From contig NZ_BCUX01000054.1 in the NCBI RefSeq assembly GCF_001591445.1, forward strand, positions 1 to 33,933: a stretch of DNA of 33,933 bases, written 5' to 3'. Shown here piece by piece: positions 15,979-23,964 of the stretch; the first letter of the stretch is position 1, and each line of letters starts with the position of its first letter. The stretch comes from Neobacillus drentensis NBRC 102427 (GTDB lineage Bacteria; Bacillota; Bacilli; Bacillales; Cytobacillaceae). The notes under the pieces are model-generated. The model saw only the letters and a list, made by a program, of their open reading frames with translations. It was not told the origin of the DNA and ran no database searches. The position numbers and the translations under genes were made by a program.

Positions 15979-16727
15979 AGCGTCCCTCCTTTCGAGGAAT
16001 CATTCTGTTTTATTTCAATCTTTAAGTCTCGTGCCAAGTCTTTCGCTGCAGGCGTTACCCGGCTCCTTAGTGGTACCTCAATCTCTTTAAGCCCATCCTG
16101 AAAGGCTCTTTCCACGTGCTTTGCTAGAATAAGAGACTGCTTTTCCCGGTAAGCGGCAAATTGTTCATCAACAGTCTTAACCAACTTATTGAGCGGCACC
16201 CATTTCACCTGATCCGTCTGGATTTGCCTAATATATGATTGAAGGCGCCCCAGGACAGAATGCGGGGCATGTATTTGTTGGTAGACATTAGGTTCTACAT
16301 CGTTATTAGCCATGACAATTGACTTTCCAAGCATTTGAAATTGGAGAGCCACCCACACCGGGTCCTCATCATCTATCGTTAATGCAAGCTTTGAGAGCAG
16401 GCTGTATGATGCTTGAGGAACAACGAGGACAGATGATTTTTCTATCAACGCACCCAATTCCTGTTGGGCCATCTCTTCTATCAAGACAAATGACACCCCG
16501 TTCCAAGGTGCTTGCAAAGGGAGCCATTCTTTTGTTAAAAGTAAGGTTACATCATATGTATCAAGAAGAGGAGTAACCGCTTCCAAAACTATTGATGGAT
16601 TTAGAGATTGATAACCTAAAAGAATAGCAATCGGAGAATCCTTTTTCGCATCCAGTTCATTTTTTAAGAAGGCTTCAACTTCCTGCTGGACGAGCATTTT
16701 TACCTGCGTTCTAACATCCTCCGGCAT
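15975..16727 (-). CDS. BMC-associated flavoprotein-like (PF02441-type) protein of unknown role
   Basis: A 250-residue protein. Residues 1-24 (start MPEDVRTQVKMLVQQEVE) are an amphipathic helix resembling the encapsulation peptides of its neighbours. Residues ~30-140 read like the flavoprotein/DFP Rossmann-type fold: a beta strand IAILLGYQ, then TLLLTKEW, SVLVVPQASYSLLSKLALTI and GKSIVMANNDVEP. That family usually binds FMN. The C-terminus has VTPAAKDLARD, a short helix-forming motif seen in other BMC proteins. Flavin binding and reaction are not shown. It could supply a redox step or act as a scaffold. It overlaps genes on both sides (TAATG and ATGA), so it is translated together with PduL and BMC-P. 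Confidence 0.62.
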   Translation of the reverse strand: MPEDVRTQVKMLVQQEVEAFLKNELDAKKDSPIAILLGYQSLNPSIVLEAVTPLLDTYDVTLLLTKEWLPLQAPWNGVSFVLIEEMAQQELGALIEKSSVLVVPQASYSLLSKLALTIDDEDPVWVALQFQMLGKSIVMANNDVEPNVYQQIHAPHSVLGRLQSYIRQIQTDQVKWVPLNKLVKTVDEQFAAYREKQSLILAKHVERAFQDGLKEIEVPLRSRVTPAAKDLARDLKIEIKQNDSSKGGTL

Positions 16728-17389
16728 TACTCTTCACCCACTTGTTTTCGACTTTCAAGGGCTACTATAATTTCACCCAATTGTCCATTTTTGATCCCGG
16801 CTGCATTCGCTTCATCTAGGTCAATATGCATCTCCAGCTTGAATTTAGGAGATACACGAATTAGGACATTGGTAAAAATAACCCCGCGGACTCCGTCCAC
16901 TTTTACTTGAACAAAGTCTCCATCATTTACACCAAACGATTCTCCATCACTCGTGTGCATATGAATGTGGCGGGCCGCACAGATCAAGCCCTCTTTTATC
17001 ATAATTTGTCCCCGCGGCCCTTGTAAGGTGATTGGTTCAGAACCATTAATATCCCCGGAGTTACGAATGGGCGGCTTGACTCCTAATGTAAACCCATCAA
17101 ATAACGACACTTCCACCTGTGTACTGCCTCTTACTGGCCCAAGCACGCGGACATTTTGTATTTTCCCTTTCGGACCAATAAGTGTTAGAGTTTCCTTTGC
17201 AGCAAATTGATGGGGCTGTGACAAGTCTTTTAACTTCGTAAGCTCGTAACCTCTTCCAAAAAGGCGTTCGACATGTTCCGGAGATAAATGAATATGCCGG
17301 TTGGATGCCGCGATTGGAACCATCTTAGCTTTTTGGAACGAGTTTTTTACCATCTTTTCGACGATTTCTCTAATTGTTTCCTTATTCAT
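16727..17389 (-). CDS. pduL: PduL-type phosphate propanoyl/acetyltransferase
   Basis: It converts acetyl-CoA and phosphate to acetyl-phosphate, regenerating CoA inside the shell. The 220-residue length and the two related beta-barrel halves fit PduL (PF06130). Zinc ligands are visible as H32 and H34 in NRHIHLS and as H141, H143 and H145 in ARHIHMHTSDGE. Residues 1-20 (start NKETIREIVEKMVKNSFQK) are an encapsulation-peptide-like helix. The ATG overlaps the deoR stop codon (TAATG). Acetate kinase, which would yield ATP from the product, is not in the window. Confidence 0.94.
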   Translation of the reverse strand: MNKETIREIVEKMVKNSFQKAKMVPIAASNRHIHLSPEHVERLFGRGYELTKLKDLSQPHQFAAKETLTLIGPKGKIQNVRVLGPVRGSTQVEVSLFDGFTLGVKPPIRNSGDINGSEPITLQGPRGQIMIKEGLICAARHIHMHTSDGESFGVNDGDFVQVKVDGVRGVIFTNVLIRVSPKFKLEMHIDLDEANAAGIKNGQLGEIIVALESRKQVGEE

Positions 17390-18345
17390 TAAATTTGATC
17401 ACCCCCGATATCGAGTAATGCCCTGGCAGTATACTGGTCGGTAATCAGGACATTTGCATGACGACCTCTTAGCGCTCCATATATCCCTTCGACCTTTGTG
17501 TTACCGCCTGCAATGAGGATACCGTATTCTTTTTCATTTAAAAAGGAGAGTTCAATCCCAATCGTTCGATCGTTTAATGTTTCATGACTAATATGCCCAT
17601 TAATATCAATAAATCTGGAACATATATCCCCTACCGTTTTATTGGCCCGAAGAATTTCAATGTCACTTTCTAGAAAATAGCCCGCATGCATTAGGGTTGA
17701 TTGTTCACCTGGATCGCCCACAGTGAAAATCGCAATATTAGCCTGTTTACCTAATTCCAGTATTTTCTTAACATGACGGTCTGCAATAATTGCCTGCTTA
17801 ACGACAATGTGATCAACGACCGCAGGTACTTGCAAGAAGTGTGGAATCGTTTGAAAAGCATTGGCAAGACCATTAATGATTTCTGATGCATACGTATTTG
17901 ATTCAGAGTAACTTACCCCACCATTTAGCTGGACAATCGTTACATCCTTTACATTCTTTGGTTGAATTTGTTTCACAAGTTGATATAAAGTTGTACCCCA
18001 GGTAATCCCAATCGTATCGCCGCTTTGGACAATCCCATATAAATAATCTGCGGAAACCTCACCCAGCTTCTCTTTGATTAATTCATCCTGATATTCCGGA
18101 ATAGATGCAACAATACAGTGCTTTAGATTAAATTTTTCCTTTATCTGCATTGCCAGTTCCTGAACATCTTCAGCAGGGTCACATATTTTTATATGGACTA
18201 CTCCTTCATCAACAGCCTGAACTAGAAGCCTGGAGACGGTGGGGCGGGAAATACCTAACTTTTTCGCAATATCCTGTTGGCTGTAGTCTAATTGATAGTA
18301 CATTTTAGCTACTTCTACCAGGCGCGAAATCTTTTCATCCGCCAT
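17389..18345 (-). CDS. deoR: SorC-family deoxyribonucleoside regulator
   Basis: A 318-residue SorC/DeoR-type repressor. The N-terminal helix-turn-helix spans about 10-55 (YYQLDYSQQDIAKKLGISRPTVSRLL) and is followed by a sugar-phosphate-binding domain with GDTIGITWGTTLYQL, VQLNGG, GDICSRFIDINGH and ILIAGGNTKVEGIYGALRG. It reads as a close relative of B. subtilis DeoR, which represses dra-nupC-pdp and responds to deoxyribose-5-phosphate (established). It is the first gene of the BMC operon, so it probably represses itself and the whole pathway until substrate appears. ATG 18345 follows AGGTGA by eight bases. Confidence 0.9.
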   Translation of the reverse strand: MADEKISRLVEVAKMYYQLDYSQQDIAKKLGISRPTVSRLLVQAVDEGVVHIKICDPAEDVQELAMQIKEKFNLKHCIVASIPEYQDELIKEKLGEVSADYLYGIVQSGDTIGITWGTTLYQLVKQIQPKNVKDVTIVQLNGGVSYSESNTYASEIINGLANAFQTIPHFLQVPAVVDHIVVKQAIIADRHVKKILELGKQANIAIFTVGDPGEQSTLMHAGYFLESDIEILRANKTVGDICSRFIDINGHISHETLNDRTIGIELSFLNEKEYGILIAGGNTKVEGIYGALRGRHANVLITDQYTARALLDIGGDQI

Positions 18346-18421
18346 TGATCATTCACCTAATTTTTAATGTAATAAAATTCTGAAACTTTTTTCTCAGCTT
18401 TCGTCCCTTTTTTCGCACAAA

Positions 18422-18435
18422 AGAAAACGGTTACA
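18422..18435 (-). promoter_or_regulatory. cre (CcpA) site in the BMC operon leader
   Basis: On the minus strand TGTAACCGTTTTCT matches the consensus TGWAANCGNTNWCA at 13 of 14 positions. It lies about 85-100 bases into the predicted transcript, so CcpA would act as a roadblock. Glucose repression is also known for the B. subtilis deoxyribose operon. Confidence 0.6.
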
Positions 18436-18464
18436 TTTTTTTGTGAAAATAAAGGTTAACATTT

Positions 18465-18513
18465 GTTCAACTCTAGTTTTCATGTTGTGAAATTATGTAA
18501 TACGGAGTTGAAC
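18465..18513 (-). promoter_or_regulatory. Probable DeoR operator: inverted repeat with 40-bp arm spacing
   Basis: GTTCAACTC (18465-18473) and GAGTTGAAC (18505-18513) form a perfect nine-base inverted repeat with centres 40 bases apart, close to four helical turns. Each arm contains TTGAAC, the core I remember from the B. subtilis DeoR operator. Both arms lie just downstream of the predicted start site. That layout suggests two repressor units binding cooperatively or looping. Confidence 0.6.
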
Positions 18514-18526
18514 ATTTGCTAATTTC

Positions 18527-18554
18527 ATTATAACCCACGTAAAGCGTCTGTCAA
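18527..18554 (-). promoter_or_regulatory. Consensus sigma-A promoter of the deoR-BMC operon
   Basis: On the minus strand a perfect TTGACA (plus 18549-18554) and a perfect TATAAT (plus 18527-18532) are 16 bases apart. Transcription would start near 18520, giving a leader of about 175 bases that holds the operator arms and the cre site. Such a strong promoter implies tight repression. Confidence 0.85.
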
Positions 18555-18640
18555 TCATTCTTTCAAAAGATTTCGACATTTATGTACAAGACTTCTCAAT
18601 CACCTTTCACATCTAGTAAAATAGTTGATTTCTATGCATG

Positions 18641-18690
18641 AAAAAAAGAACCCAAGTCATTTACAATTGTAAATACATGGGTTCTTTTTT
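18641..18690. terminator. Terminator after the aminotransferase gene, possibly bidirectional
   Basis: AGAACCCA (18647-18654) pairs with TGGGTTCT (18678-18685). A perfect inner palindrome TTTACAATTGTAAA extends the hairpin. A-rich and T-rich flanks allow termination on either strand. It separates the pyrimidine genes from the BMC promoter region; 18556-18640 holds nothing else I can identify. Confidence 0.85.
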
Positions 18691-18693
18691 CGA

Positions 18694-20049
18694 TTAAAGT
18701 ATTTTCTGAAGGGATTCGTTCAGTGTTTTAACTAGGAAGGTTAAATCAACCTGTTTAATAGTTAATGGCGGTGCGAGTGTTAACACATTATTGAATCCAG
18801 CTACAGTGGCACCATTTTTTCCAATGATAATCCCTTCCTGCTTACAGTTAGCGATTACCTGATTGACAAGGTCATTTCCTAACGGTTCCTTGGTAAGCTT
18901 ATCTTTTACTAATTCAATTCCAATCAGTAATCCCTTCCCGCGAACATCCCCAACTAATGGGTGGTCTTGTAAGAGATTCCTCAAATCGTTTAGTAACTGC
19001 TCGCCTAGATCGCGTGAACGGTCAAATAATTTTTCAGTTTCCATAATCTCCAGATTTTTTAATGCGAGTGCACAGGCTGCAGGATTTCCGCCAAATGTAT
19101 TGACATGACGGAAGTAATCATATTCTTCTGTGCCTTTGAATGCTTCGTAAATGTCTTTACGGACAGCAGTTGCGGAAAGTGGCAGATACGCACTGGTAAT
19201 CCCCTTTGCCATGGTGATGATATCTGGCTTCACCCCATAATTCATAAACCCGAATGGCTTGCCTGTACGCCCGAAACCGCAAATGACTTCATCGACAATC
19301 AGCAATGCCCCGTGTTTTTCACAAACTTCCTTTGCCGCTTTCAGATAGCCATCTGGTGGAATAAGGACACCACCGCCAGTTATGATTGGTTCCATTATCA
19401 TAGCGGCAATGGTTTCACTTAACTCCCATGTCATCGTCCGGTCAATTTCTTTCACCGAAGAAAGTTCCCTTGGATCGGCGGCATTCGTATCATCACGGTA
19501 GGAATCCGGCGGTGAGACATGGATAAAACCTGGTGCCAGCGGTTCGTATTTGTATTTTCTTTGCGCCTGCCCGGTTGCTGCCAATGCCCCCATTGAATTA
19601 CCGTGATATGCCCGGTAGCGGGAGACAATTTTGTAGCGATTATGTTCACCCTTTTGCTGGTGGTATTGTCTGACTATTTTAAAGGCAGTTTCATTTGCCT
19701 CAGAGCCGCTGTTTGAGAAAAAGATGACATACTCATCACCTAACATCTCGTTCAGCTTTTCTGCTAGTTTAATAGCAGGAACATGGCTTTGTGAAAGTGG
19801 AAAATAGGCCATTTCCTTCAACTGCTCATAGGCAGCTTCGGCAAGTTCGGTCCTGCCGTATCCAACATTCACACACCAGAGACCAGCCATCGCATCTAAA
19901 TAACGTTTTCCGTCTGCATCTGTCACCCAAGAACCCTCCGCCTTAGCTGCTACGAGCGTGGCTTTAGGATTATAGGGCTTCATCGAGTGCCAAACATACT
20001 TATCATCCTGTTCTAATAACGTTTCCTGGGGACGACTTGTTTGAACCAT
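18694..20049 (-). CDS. Class III aminotransferase, probably beta-alanine:pyruvate type
   Basis: A 451-residue PLP-dependent omega-aminotransferase. Visible features are the cofactor loop SNSGSEANE, YRAYHG, the aspartate D253 in LIVDEVICGFGRTG, and the PLP lysine K282 in TMAKGITSAYLPL. In this context it would move the amino group of beta-alanine or 3-aminoisobutyrate to pyruvate, giving malonate or methylmalonate semialdehyde for the dehydrogenase encoded just before it. The start is ATG 20049, eight bases after GGAGG; an ATG 15 bases earlier lacks a ribosome site. Specificity within the family (beta-alanine, taurine, GABA) cannot be read from sequence alone; the operon decides it. Confidence 0.85.
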   Translation of the reverse strand: MVQTSRPQETLLEQDDKYVWHSMKPYNPKATLVAAKAEGSWVTDADGKRYLDAMAGLWCVNVGYGRTELAEAAYEQLKEMAYFPLSQSHVPAIKLAEKLNEMLGDEYVIFFSNSGSEANETAFKIVRQYHQQKGEHNRYKIVSRYRAYHGNSMGALAATGQAQRKYKYEPLAPGFIHVSPPDSYRDDTNAADPRELSSVKEIDRTMTWELSETIAAMIMEPIITGGGVLIPPDGYLKAAKEVCEKHGALLIVDEVICGFGRTGKPFGFMNYGVKPDIITMAKGITSAYLPLSATAVRKDIYEAFKGTEEYDYFRHVNTFGGNPAACALALKNLEIMETEKLFDRSRDLGEQLLNDLRNLLQDHPLVGDVRGKGLLIGIELVKDKLTKEPLGNDLVNQVIANCKQEGIIIGKNGATVAGFNNVLTLAPPLTIKQVDLTFLVKTLNESLQKIL

Positions 20050-20073
20050 CCTTCTTCCCTCCATTTCTTAAAA

Positions 20074-20090
20074 TTGGCGCCTGACACCAA
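20074..20090. repeat. Short palindromic element TTGGCGCCTGACACCAA
   Basis: A 17-base imperfect palindrome between mmsA and the aminotransferase gene. From memory, very similar GGTGCCTGACACC elements are scattered between genes in many Bacillaceae genomes. Only one copy is in this window, so I cannot confirm that it is a dispersed repeat. Confidence 0.45.
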
Positions 20091-20095
20091 AAGTT

Positions 20096-21562
20096 CTATC
20101 CATCAAAACGGGATGTTATCATTTTCTTGCGCGTATAGAAATTCAAGCCGTCTTTACCGTTTACGTGCATGTCACCATAGAAGGAATCCTTCCAGCCTGA
20201 GAATGGGAAAAAGGCCATGGTTGCCGGTACCCCAACATTAATTCCTAGCATACCCGCGTCTGCCTCTTCACGGAATTGACGGATAGCTTTCGCATTGTTT
20301 GTATAAATCGTTGCACCATTACCAAAACGAGACTTACGAATATATTCCAGTCCTTCGTCTAAATCATTCGCACGAAGAAGACTTAATACCGGTGCAAAAA
20401 TTTCCTCCCTAGCAATTGTCATTTCTGGTGTGACATGATCAAAAATAGTAGGTCCCAAGAAATTCCCTTCTGGAAGCTCGTCTATTTCTCTGCGCCCGTC
20501 TCGAATTAAGTCCGCACCTTCCTCTAGCCCTTTTTCAATAAACCCTAGAACCTTTTCACGGTGTTCTCTGCGAATAATCGGTGTTAATAAAACTTCGTCG
20601 TCCATGCCGTTACCAATGATCAATTCATCCGCCTTTTTCTTTAAAGCTGAAACAAACCTATCATTTTCACCGACAACCACGACTGCACTGCACGCCATAC
20701 AACGCTGTCCCGCACTTCCAAATGTTGAACTAATGATATTTTGGACCGCCCTATCCATATCAGCATCCGGCATAACAATATGATGATTTTTAGCACCGGA
20801 AAGAGCTTGAACTCTCTTTCCTTCCGCAGCGGCCCGTTGATATACATACTTGGCAACCGGCTGTGAGCCTACAAATGAAATAGCTGCAATGTCTTTATGT
20901 TCGAGTAAGCCATTTACGACATCATGGGAGCCATGAACGACATTTAATACGCCTTTGGGTGCTCCCGCTTCTGCGAACAACTCTGCTAAACGATTCGCTA
21001 AAATCGGTGTCCGTTCAGATGGCTTTAACACAAAGGTATTTCCACAAGCAACCGCTAGAGGGAACATCCATAGAGGAACCATCATTGGAAAATTAAATGG
21101 TGTAATCCCACCGACCACCCCGACAGGATAACGGAACATTTCAGAATCAATCTCTTCAGCAATTCCTGATAACGTTTCCCCCATCATCAACGTAGGCGCA
21201 CCCGATGCAAATTCCACACATTCAATCCCGCGTTGAACCTCTCCATACGCTTCTTTGTATGCTTTTCCATTTTCCAACACAATTAATCTCGCTAATTCTT
21301 CATGATTTTCAGTTAGCAGATAGTGGTATTTAAACAGAATTCTAGCTCTTTTTGGAACAGGGACGTTTTTCCATTCTTTAAACGCTGCCTTCGCCGCTAC
21401 AACCGCTAGATTTACATCCTCCTTCGTTGATACTGGCACCTTTGTTAATAGCTCATTCGTTGCAGGGTTCGGTACATCCAGTGCTTGAATGCTGTTCGAA
21501 TTTACCCACTCACCGTTAATGAAATTTTTTAAAATGGCCGTATCCTTTTTAATTACACTCAT
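20096..21562 (-). CDS. mmsA: CoA-acylating (methyl)malonate-semialdehyde dehydrogenase
   Basis: A 488-residue aldehyde dehydrogenase of the MmsA/IolA type. It oxidises malonate semialdehyde to acetyl-CoA, or methylmalonate semialdehyde to propionyl-CoA, with NAD+, CoA and loss of CO2. The active-site cysteine is C288 in GSAGQRCMACSAVVVVG, and the GGITPFNFPMMVPLWMFP block is typical of this subfamily. No inositol genes lie nearby. It pairs with the aminotransferase, so the last steps of uracil or thymine breakdown are the likely role. ATG 21562 follows AGGAGG by nine bases. The 159-bp gap up to pucR may hold its promoter, but no convincing boxes were found. Confidence 0.93.
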   Translation of the reverse strand: MSVIKKDTAILKNFINGEWVNSNSIQALDVPNPATNELLTKVPVSTKEDVNLAVVAAKAAFKEWKNVPVPKRARILFKYHYLLTENHEELARLIVLENGKAYKEAYGEVQRGIECVEFASGAPTLMMGETLSGIAEEIDSEMFRYPVGVVGGITPFNFPMMVPLWMFPLAVACGNTFVLKPSERTPILANRLAELFAEAGAPKGVLNVVHGSHDVVNGLLEHKDIAAISFVGSQPVAKYVYQRAAAEGKRVQALSGAKNHHIVMPDADMDRAVQNIISSTFGSAGQRCMACSAVVVVGENDRFVSALKKKADELIIGNGMDDEVLLTPIIRREHREKVLGFIEKGLEEGADLIRDGRREIDELPEGNFLGPTIFDHVTPEMTIAREEIFAPVLSLLRANDLDEGLEYIRKSRFGNGATIYTNNAKAIRQFREEADAGMLGINVGVPATMAFFPFSGWKDSFYGDMHVNGKDGLNFYTRKKMITSRFDG

Positions 21563-21721
21563 ATATTTAAAACCTCCTAATTTTCTTTATATACTGTTTT
21601 GTATTTGCTAAAATTAATAGCCTTATAAAGTCATTATCTCGTATCTAATCCTTGCTTTCATTAGACACAATGTTAAGCGTGGCGCAGCATTTCCTTGACG
21701 TTTTGAACAATAAATAAACAT

Positions 21722-23353
21722 TTATTCTGTTTTAAGAAATCTAGCCTGGTTTGCATTTGGTTGGGACGCAGCCAAATAATCTTGGACAAGAAGCATAAAT
21801 TCGATCGCTACTCGTTTTTCATGTTCCATAAAGTCCTCACCAAGAATGTTTTCAAGCTTTTGCAGGCGATGGTATAGTGTTTGCCTAACGATAAAAAGCT
21901 TATTGGAAGTTTCCTGTTTTGATCCATTACACTCTAAATAGGCTTTTAACGTCTCGAGCAACTTGCCATTATATTTTTGATCATATTGGATAACAGGTTG
22001 TAAATACTCTGCTGCATACTCCTGGAGATTCACATGCTTACTCATTTGCGAAATCAGCCGATATAAATGCAGGTCTTCATAAAAATAATAGAGTGATTTA
22101 TTGTTCATTCTTTGCTGGATCCGCTCTGTTTCCTTGGCTGTAAGATAACTTTTATGTACTTCATTTAAACTTTTGATAAAATTCCCTGCGGCAATCACTA
22201 TTTTCGCTGAACACTGTTTTTGGATAAACTCAGAATCAGTAATGGATTCAATTGACGTTTTTATCCGTTCCTTAAAATTCTTTTTCGCCCGATTATTGAC
22301 GAGAATGAATGTTATTTCATTTCTTTTTTCAACTGTAAGCACTGTAAACCCATTCTGTTCAAAAACCGAACGAAATAATAGTTTTAAATAGGTAACATCT
22401 TGAGTTACTTTCTCTTTTATGGGTATAAGTTTTGTAATTAAAACGACTGCTTCATTTGTTCTTGTTTTAATCCCAATTTGAGCAAAATATTCACTAATGC
22501 TCTCAAGCGAATGTTCACCTTCAAGCCAGCCATAGAGCCATTCAAACTCCTCAACACGCTTTTTTTCTTCGACATACCTATCCCTTAATAAATGTTGGGC
22601 TAGCGCTGTTGCCGTCCGGTCCAGAATTAATAAATCGTATTCGCTGATGGGGATATCCTTCGAATAAATAAATACCTCAGCATATTCTTGTCCAAACAAA
22701 AAAATAGGGGCTGACGCAATATGTTCACTTGGTTGAATTTTGGCCTCGCCGAGTCGGGTCACCATTGTTTTTTGTTCGATTTCACTGATTTCCGGGACAA
22801 ATTTATAATCCAAATTTTTTAATCGGAAAATGATTTGTAATTCCAACGCAGCGAAGATACATTGAAGAATATCTTCATATCTATCCATCGTTAAAAGTCG
22901 TTTATTTAAGCTTTGCGAGTAATTCTCTAAATCAGAAATCATCTGATATTGTTGATTAATAATAATCGAGTGGATGTCTTGAGTGATTTGTACAAATGGA
23001 ACTTCCTGCTGAAAAACAATAATCGGAAATTGATGTTCATTCGCAAATTCGATGACTTCAGTTGGGATTGCAGACATGTATGTCCCCATTTCGATACATA
23101 AGCCAGCCGAATTATTTTCAAGAAATTCCTTTACCATCGATGCAAATAAATCCATATTATCCTTCCAGGCAACACCAGTTGAGAGAATAAGTTCATTTCC
23201 ATTAAGAAGGTTTCGAATACTGGTGACCTCGACGACATGAACCCATTTGACGAATCGGTGGATACCGTCTTCCCCGGCAATAATACGTGCACTCTCAAAA
23301 TGCTTTCGCTTTAAAATATCTGCCACAGTTAATTGGAAATGTTCTTTCATCAT
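21722..23353 (-). CDS. PucR-family transcriptional regulator
   Basis: A 543-residue regulator. Residues ~5-130 are the PucR ligand-sensing domain (LTVADILKRKHFESARIIAGEDGIHRFVKWVHVVEV, ELILSTG). A middle region contains a degenerate GGDEF-like segment, and the C-terminal ~60 residues carry the PucR helix-turn-helix (CNGSKQETSNKLFIVRQTLYHRLQKLENILG). Family members regulate purine or pyrimidine catabolism in bacilli, usually as activators. It sits between the two halves of the pyrimidine genes, so control of preTA-hydA and mmsA is likely. I used ATG 23353 behind GAGGAG, not a TTG 60 bases upstream that has no ribosome site. Confidence 0.88.
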   Translation of the reverse strand: MMKEHFQLTVADILKRKHFESARIIAGEDGIHRFVKWVHVVEVTSIRNLLNGNELILSTGVAWKDNMDLFASMVKEFLENNSAGLCIEMGTYMSAIPTEVIEFANEHQFPIIVFQQEVPFVQITQDIHSIIINQQYQMISDLENYSQSLNKRLLTMDRYEDILQCIFAALELQIIFRLKNLDYKFVPEISEIEQKTMVTRLGEAKIQPSEHIASAPIFLFGQEYAEVFIYSKDIPISEYDLLILDRTATALAQHLLRDRYVEEKKRVEEFEWLYGWLEGEHSLESISEYFAQIGIKTRTNEAVVLITKLIPIKEKVTQDVTYLKLLFRSVFEQNGFTVLTVEKRNEITFILVNNRAKKNFKERIKTSIESITDSEFIQKQCSAKIVIAAGNFIKSLNEVHKSYLTAKETERIQQRMNNKSLYYFYEDLHLYRLISQMSKHVNLQEYAAEYLQPVIQYDQKYNGKLLETLKAYLECNGSKQETSNKLFIVRQTLYHRLQKLENILGEDFMEHEKRVAIEFMLLVQDYLAASQPNANQARFLKTE

Positions 23354-23397
23354 TTGGCTCTCCTCACAAAAGTAAAACAGAAATGATAGCTGAAAAG

Positions 23398-23421
23398 AGG
23401 ATTGGTCTTGCAACCAATCCT
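23398..23421 (-). terminator. Terminator-like hairpin after the preT-preA-hydA operon
   Basis: AGGATTGGT (23398-23406) pairs perfectly with ACCAATCCT (23413-23421) around a six-base loop, followed on the minus strand by CTTTTC. The T tract is short. It lies between the small gene ending at 23434 and the pucR start. Confidence 0.6.
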
Positions 23422-23433
23422 TCTCAAAAAATT

Positions 23434-23667
23434 CTAATGGATTAACGGGAAGTAAACACTTATTTCACAAAGCATTGACTCATATTCCTCACAATCTAAA
23501 AAATCCTCCGAGTGCCAATTTTCCATGATCCAGGCCACTAATTCTTTCGGGGAATTGAAGTACTCCCCGCTAGAATCTGATTTTCGAATCGTATAACGTC
23601 CATTGTCTTCATCGATTGTGACTATACAAGGGTACGCATTGTCCTTTGATTTCAAATAGAATTCCAA
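23434..23667 (-). CDS. Unknown small acidic protein in the pyrimidine operon
   Basis: About 77 residues from a TTG at 23667 that follows GAGGTG by six bases; a TTG 21 bases earlier has no ribosome site. I do not recognise the family. It is acidic, with an alternating strand-like first half (ending YTIRKS) and a helical segment PKELVAWIMENWHSEDFLDCEEYE. It has two cysteines and no signal or membrane segment. It is the last gene before the terminator-like hairpin of the preT-preA-hydA operon. A cytosolic accessory role in pyrimidine breakdown is possible from position only. Confidence 0.6.
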   Translation of the reverse strand: MEFYLKSKDNAYPCIVTIDEDNGRYTIRKSDSSGEYFNSPKELVAWIMENWHSEDFLDCEEYESMLCEISVYFPLIH

Positions 23668-23703
23668 ACTTCCCACCTCATTTTTCAAATTAGGCAGTCA
23701 TTA

Positions 23704-23916
23704 TTATGTGTGATTCTGTTTCAATAGTAGACTGGTAAAATATTTTCGTGCATTTGCCGTTCCAATCACAAGAGTTTCAAAAACATTGCCCTTGGGATTA
23801 ATAAATTCAACCGTGGCCCCATTTAAATGTTCCTTAACCCCATTAATTCGATACCCTTTTTGGATAAAAAAATCAATTTTGTCTCTTTCATCTAAAAATT
23901 GCTGATAATCTGACAT
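23704..23916 (-). CDS. Unknown small protein following hydA
   Basis: About 70 residues from ATG 23916 behind GGGGGGATTTG; the TTG one codon earlier is too close to that site. I do not recognise the family. The sequence reads as an N-terminal helix (DYQQFLDERDKIDFFIQKG), then beta strands (GATVEFINPKGNVFETLVIG) and a C-terminal helix. It begins 48 bases after the hydA stop on the same strand and precedes the second small gene by 36 bases, so all are probably one transcript. Confidence 0.6.
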   Translation of the reverse strand: MSDYQQFLDERDKIDFFIQKGYRINGVKEHLNGATVEFINPKGNVFETLVIGTANARKYFTSLLLKQNHT

Positions 23917-23964
23917 CAAATCCCCCCATTTAATTTCAAATACATCTAGTTCAATTGTCTAAGA

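Noticed and set aside
19105..19422. 105-codon plus-strand open frame inside the aminotransferase gene
   Set aside because: It is antisense to conserved PLP-binding sequence, has no ribosome site and no recognisable protein features.
23354..23413. Longer N-terminus for the PucR regulator from TTG 23413
   Set aside because: It has no ribosome site, overlaps the terminator-like hairpin, and the extra 20 residues are not part of the PucR domain.
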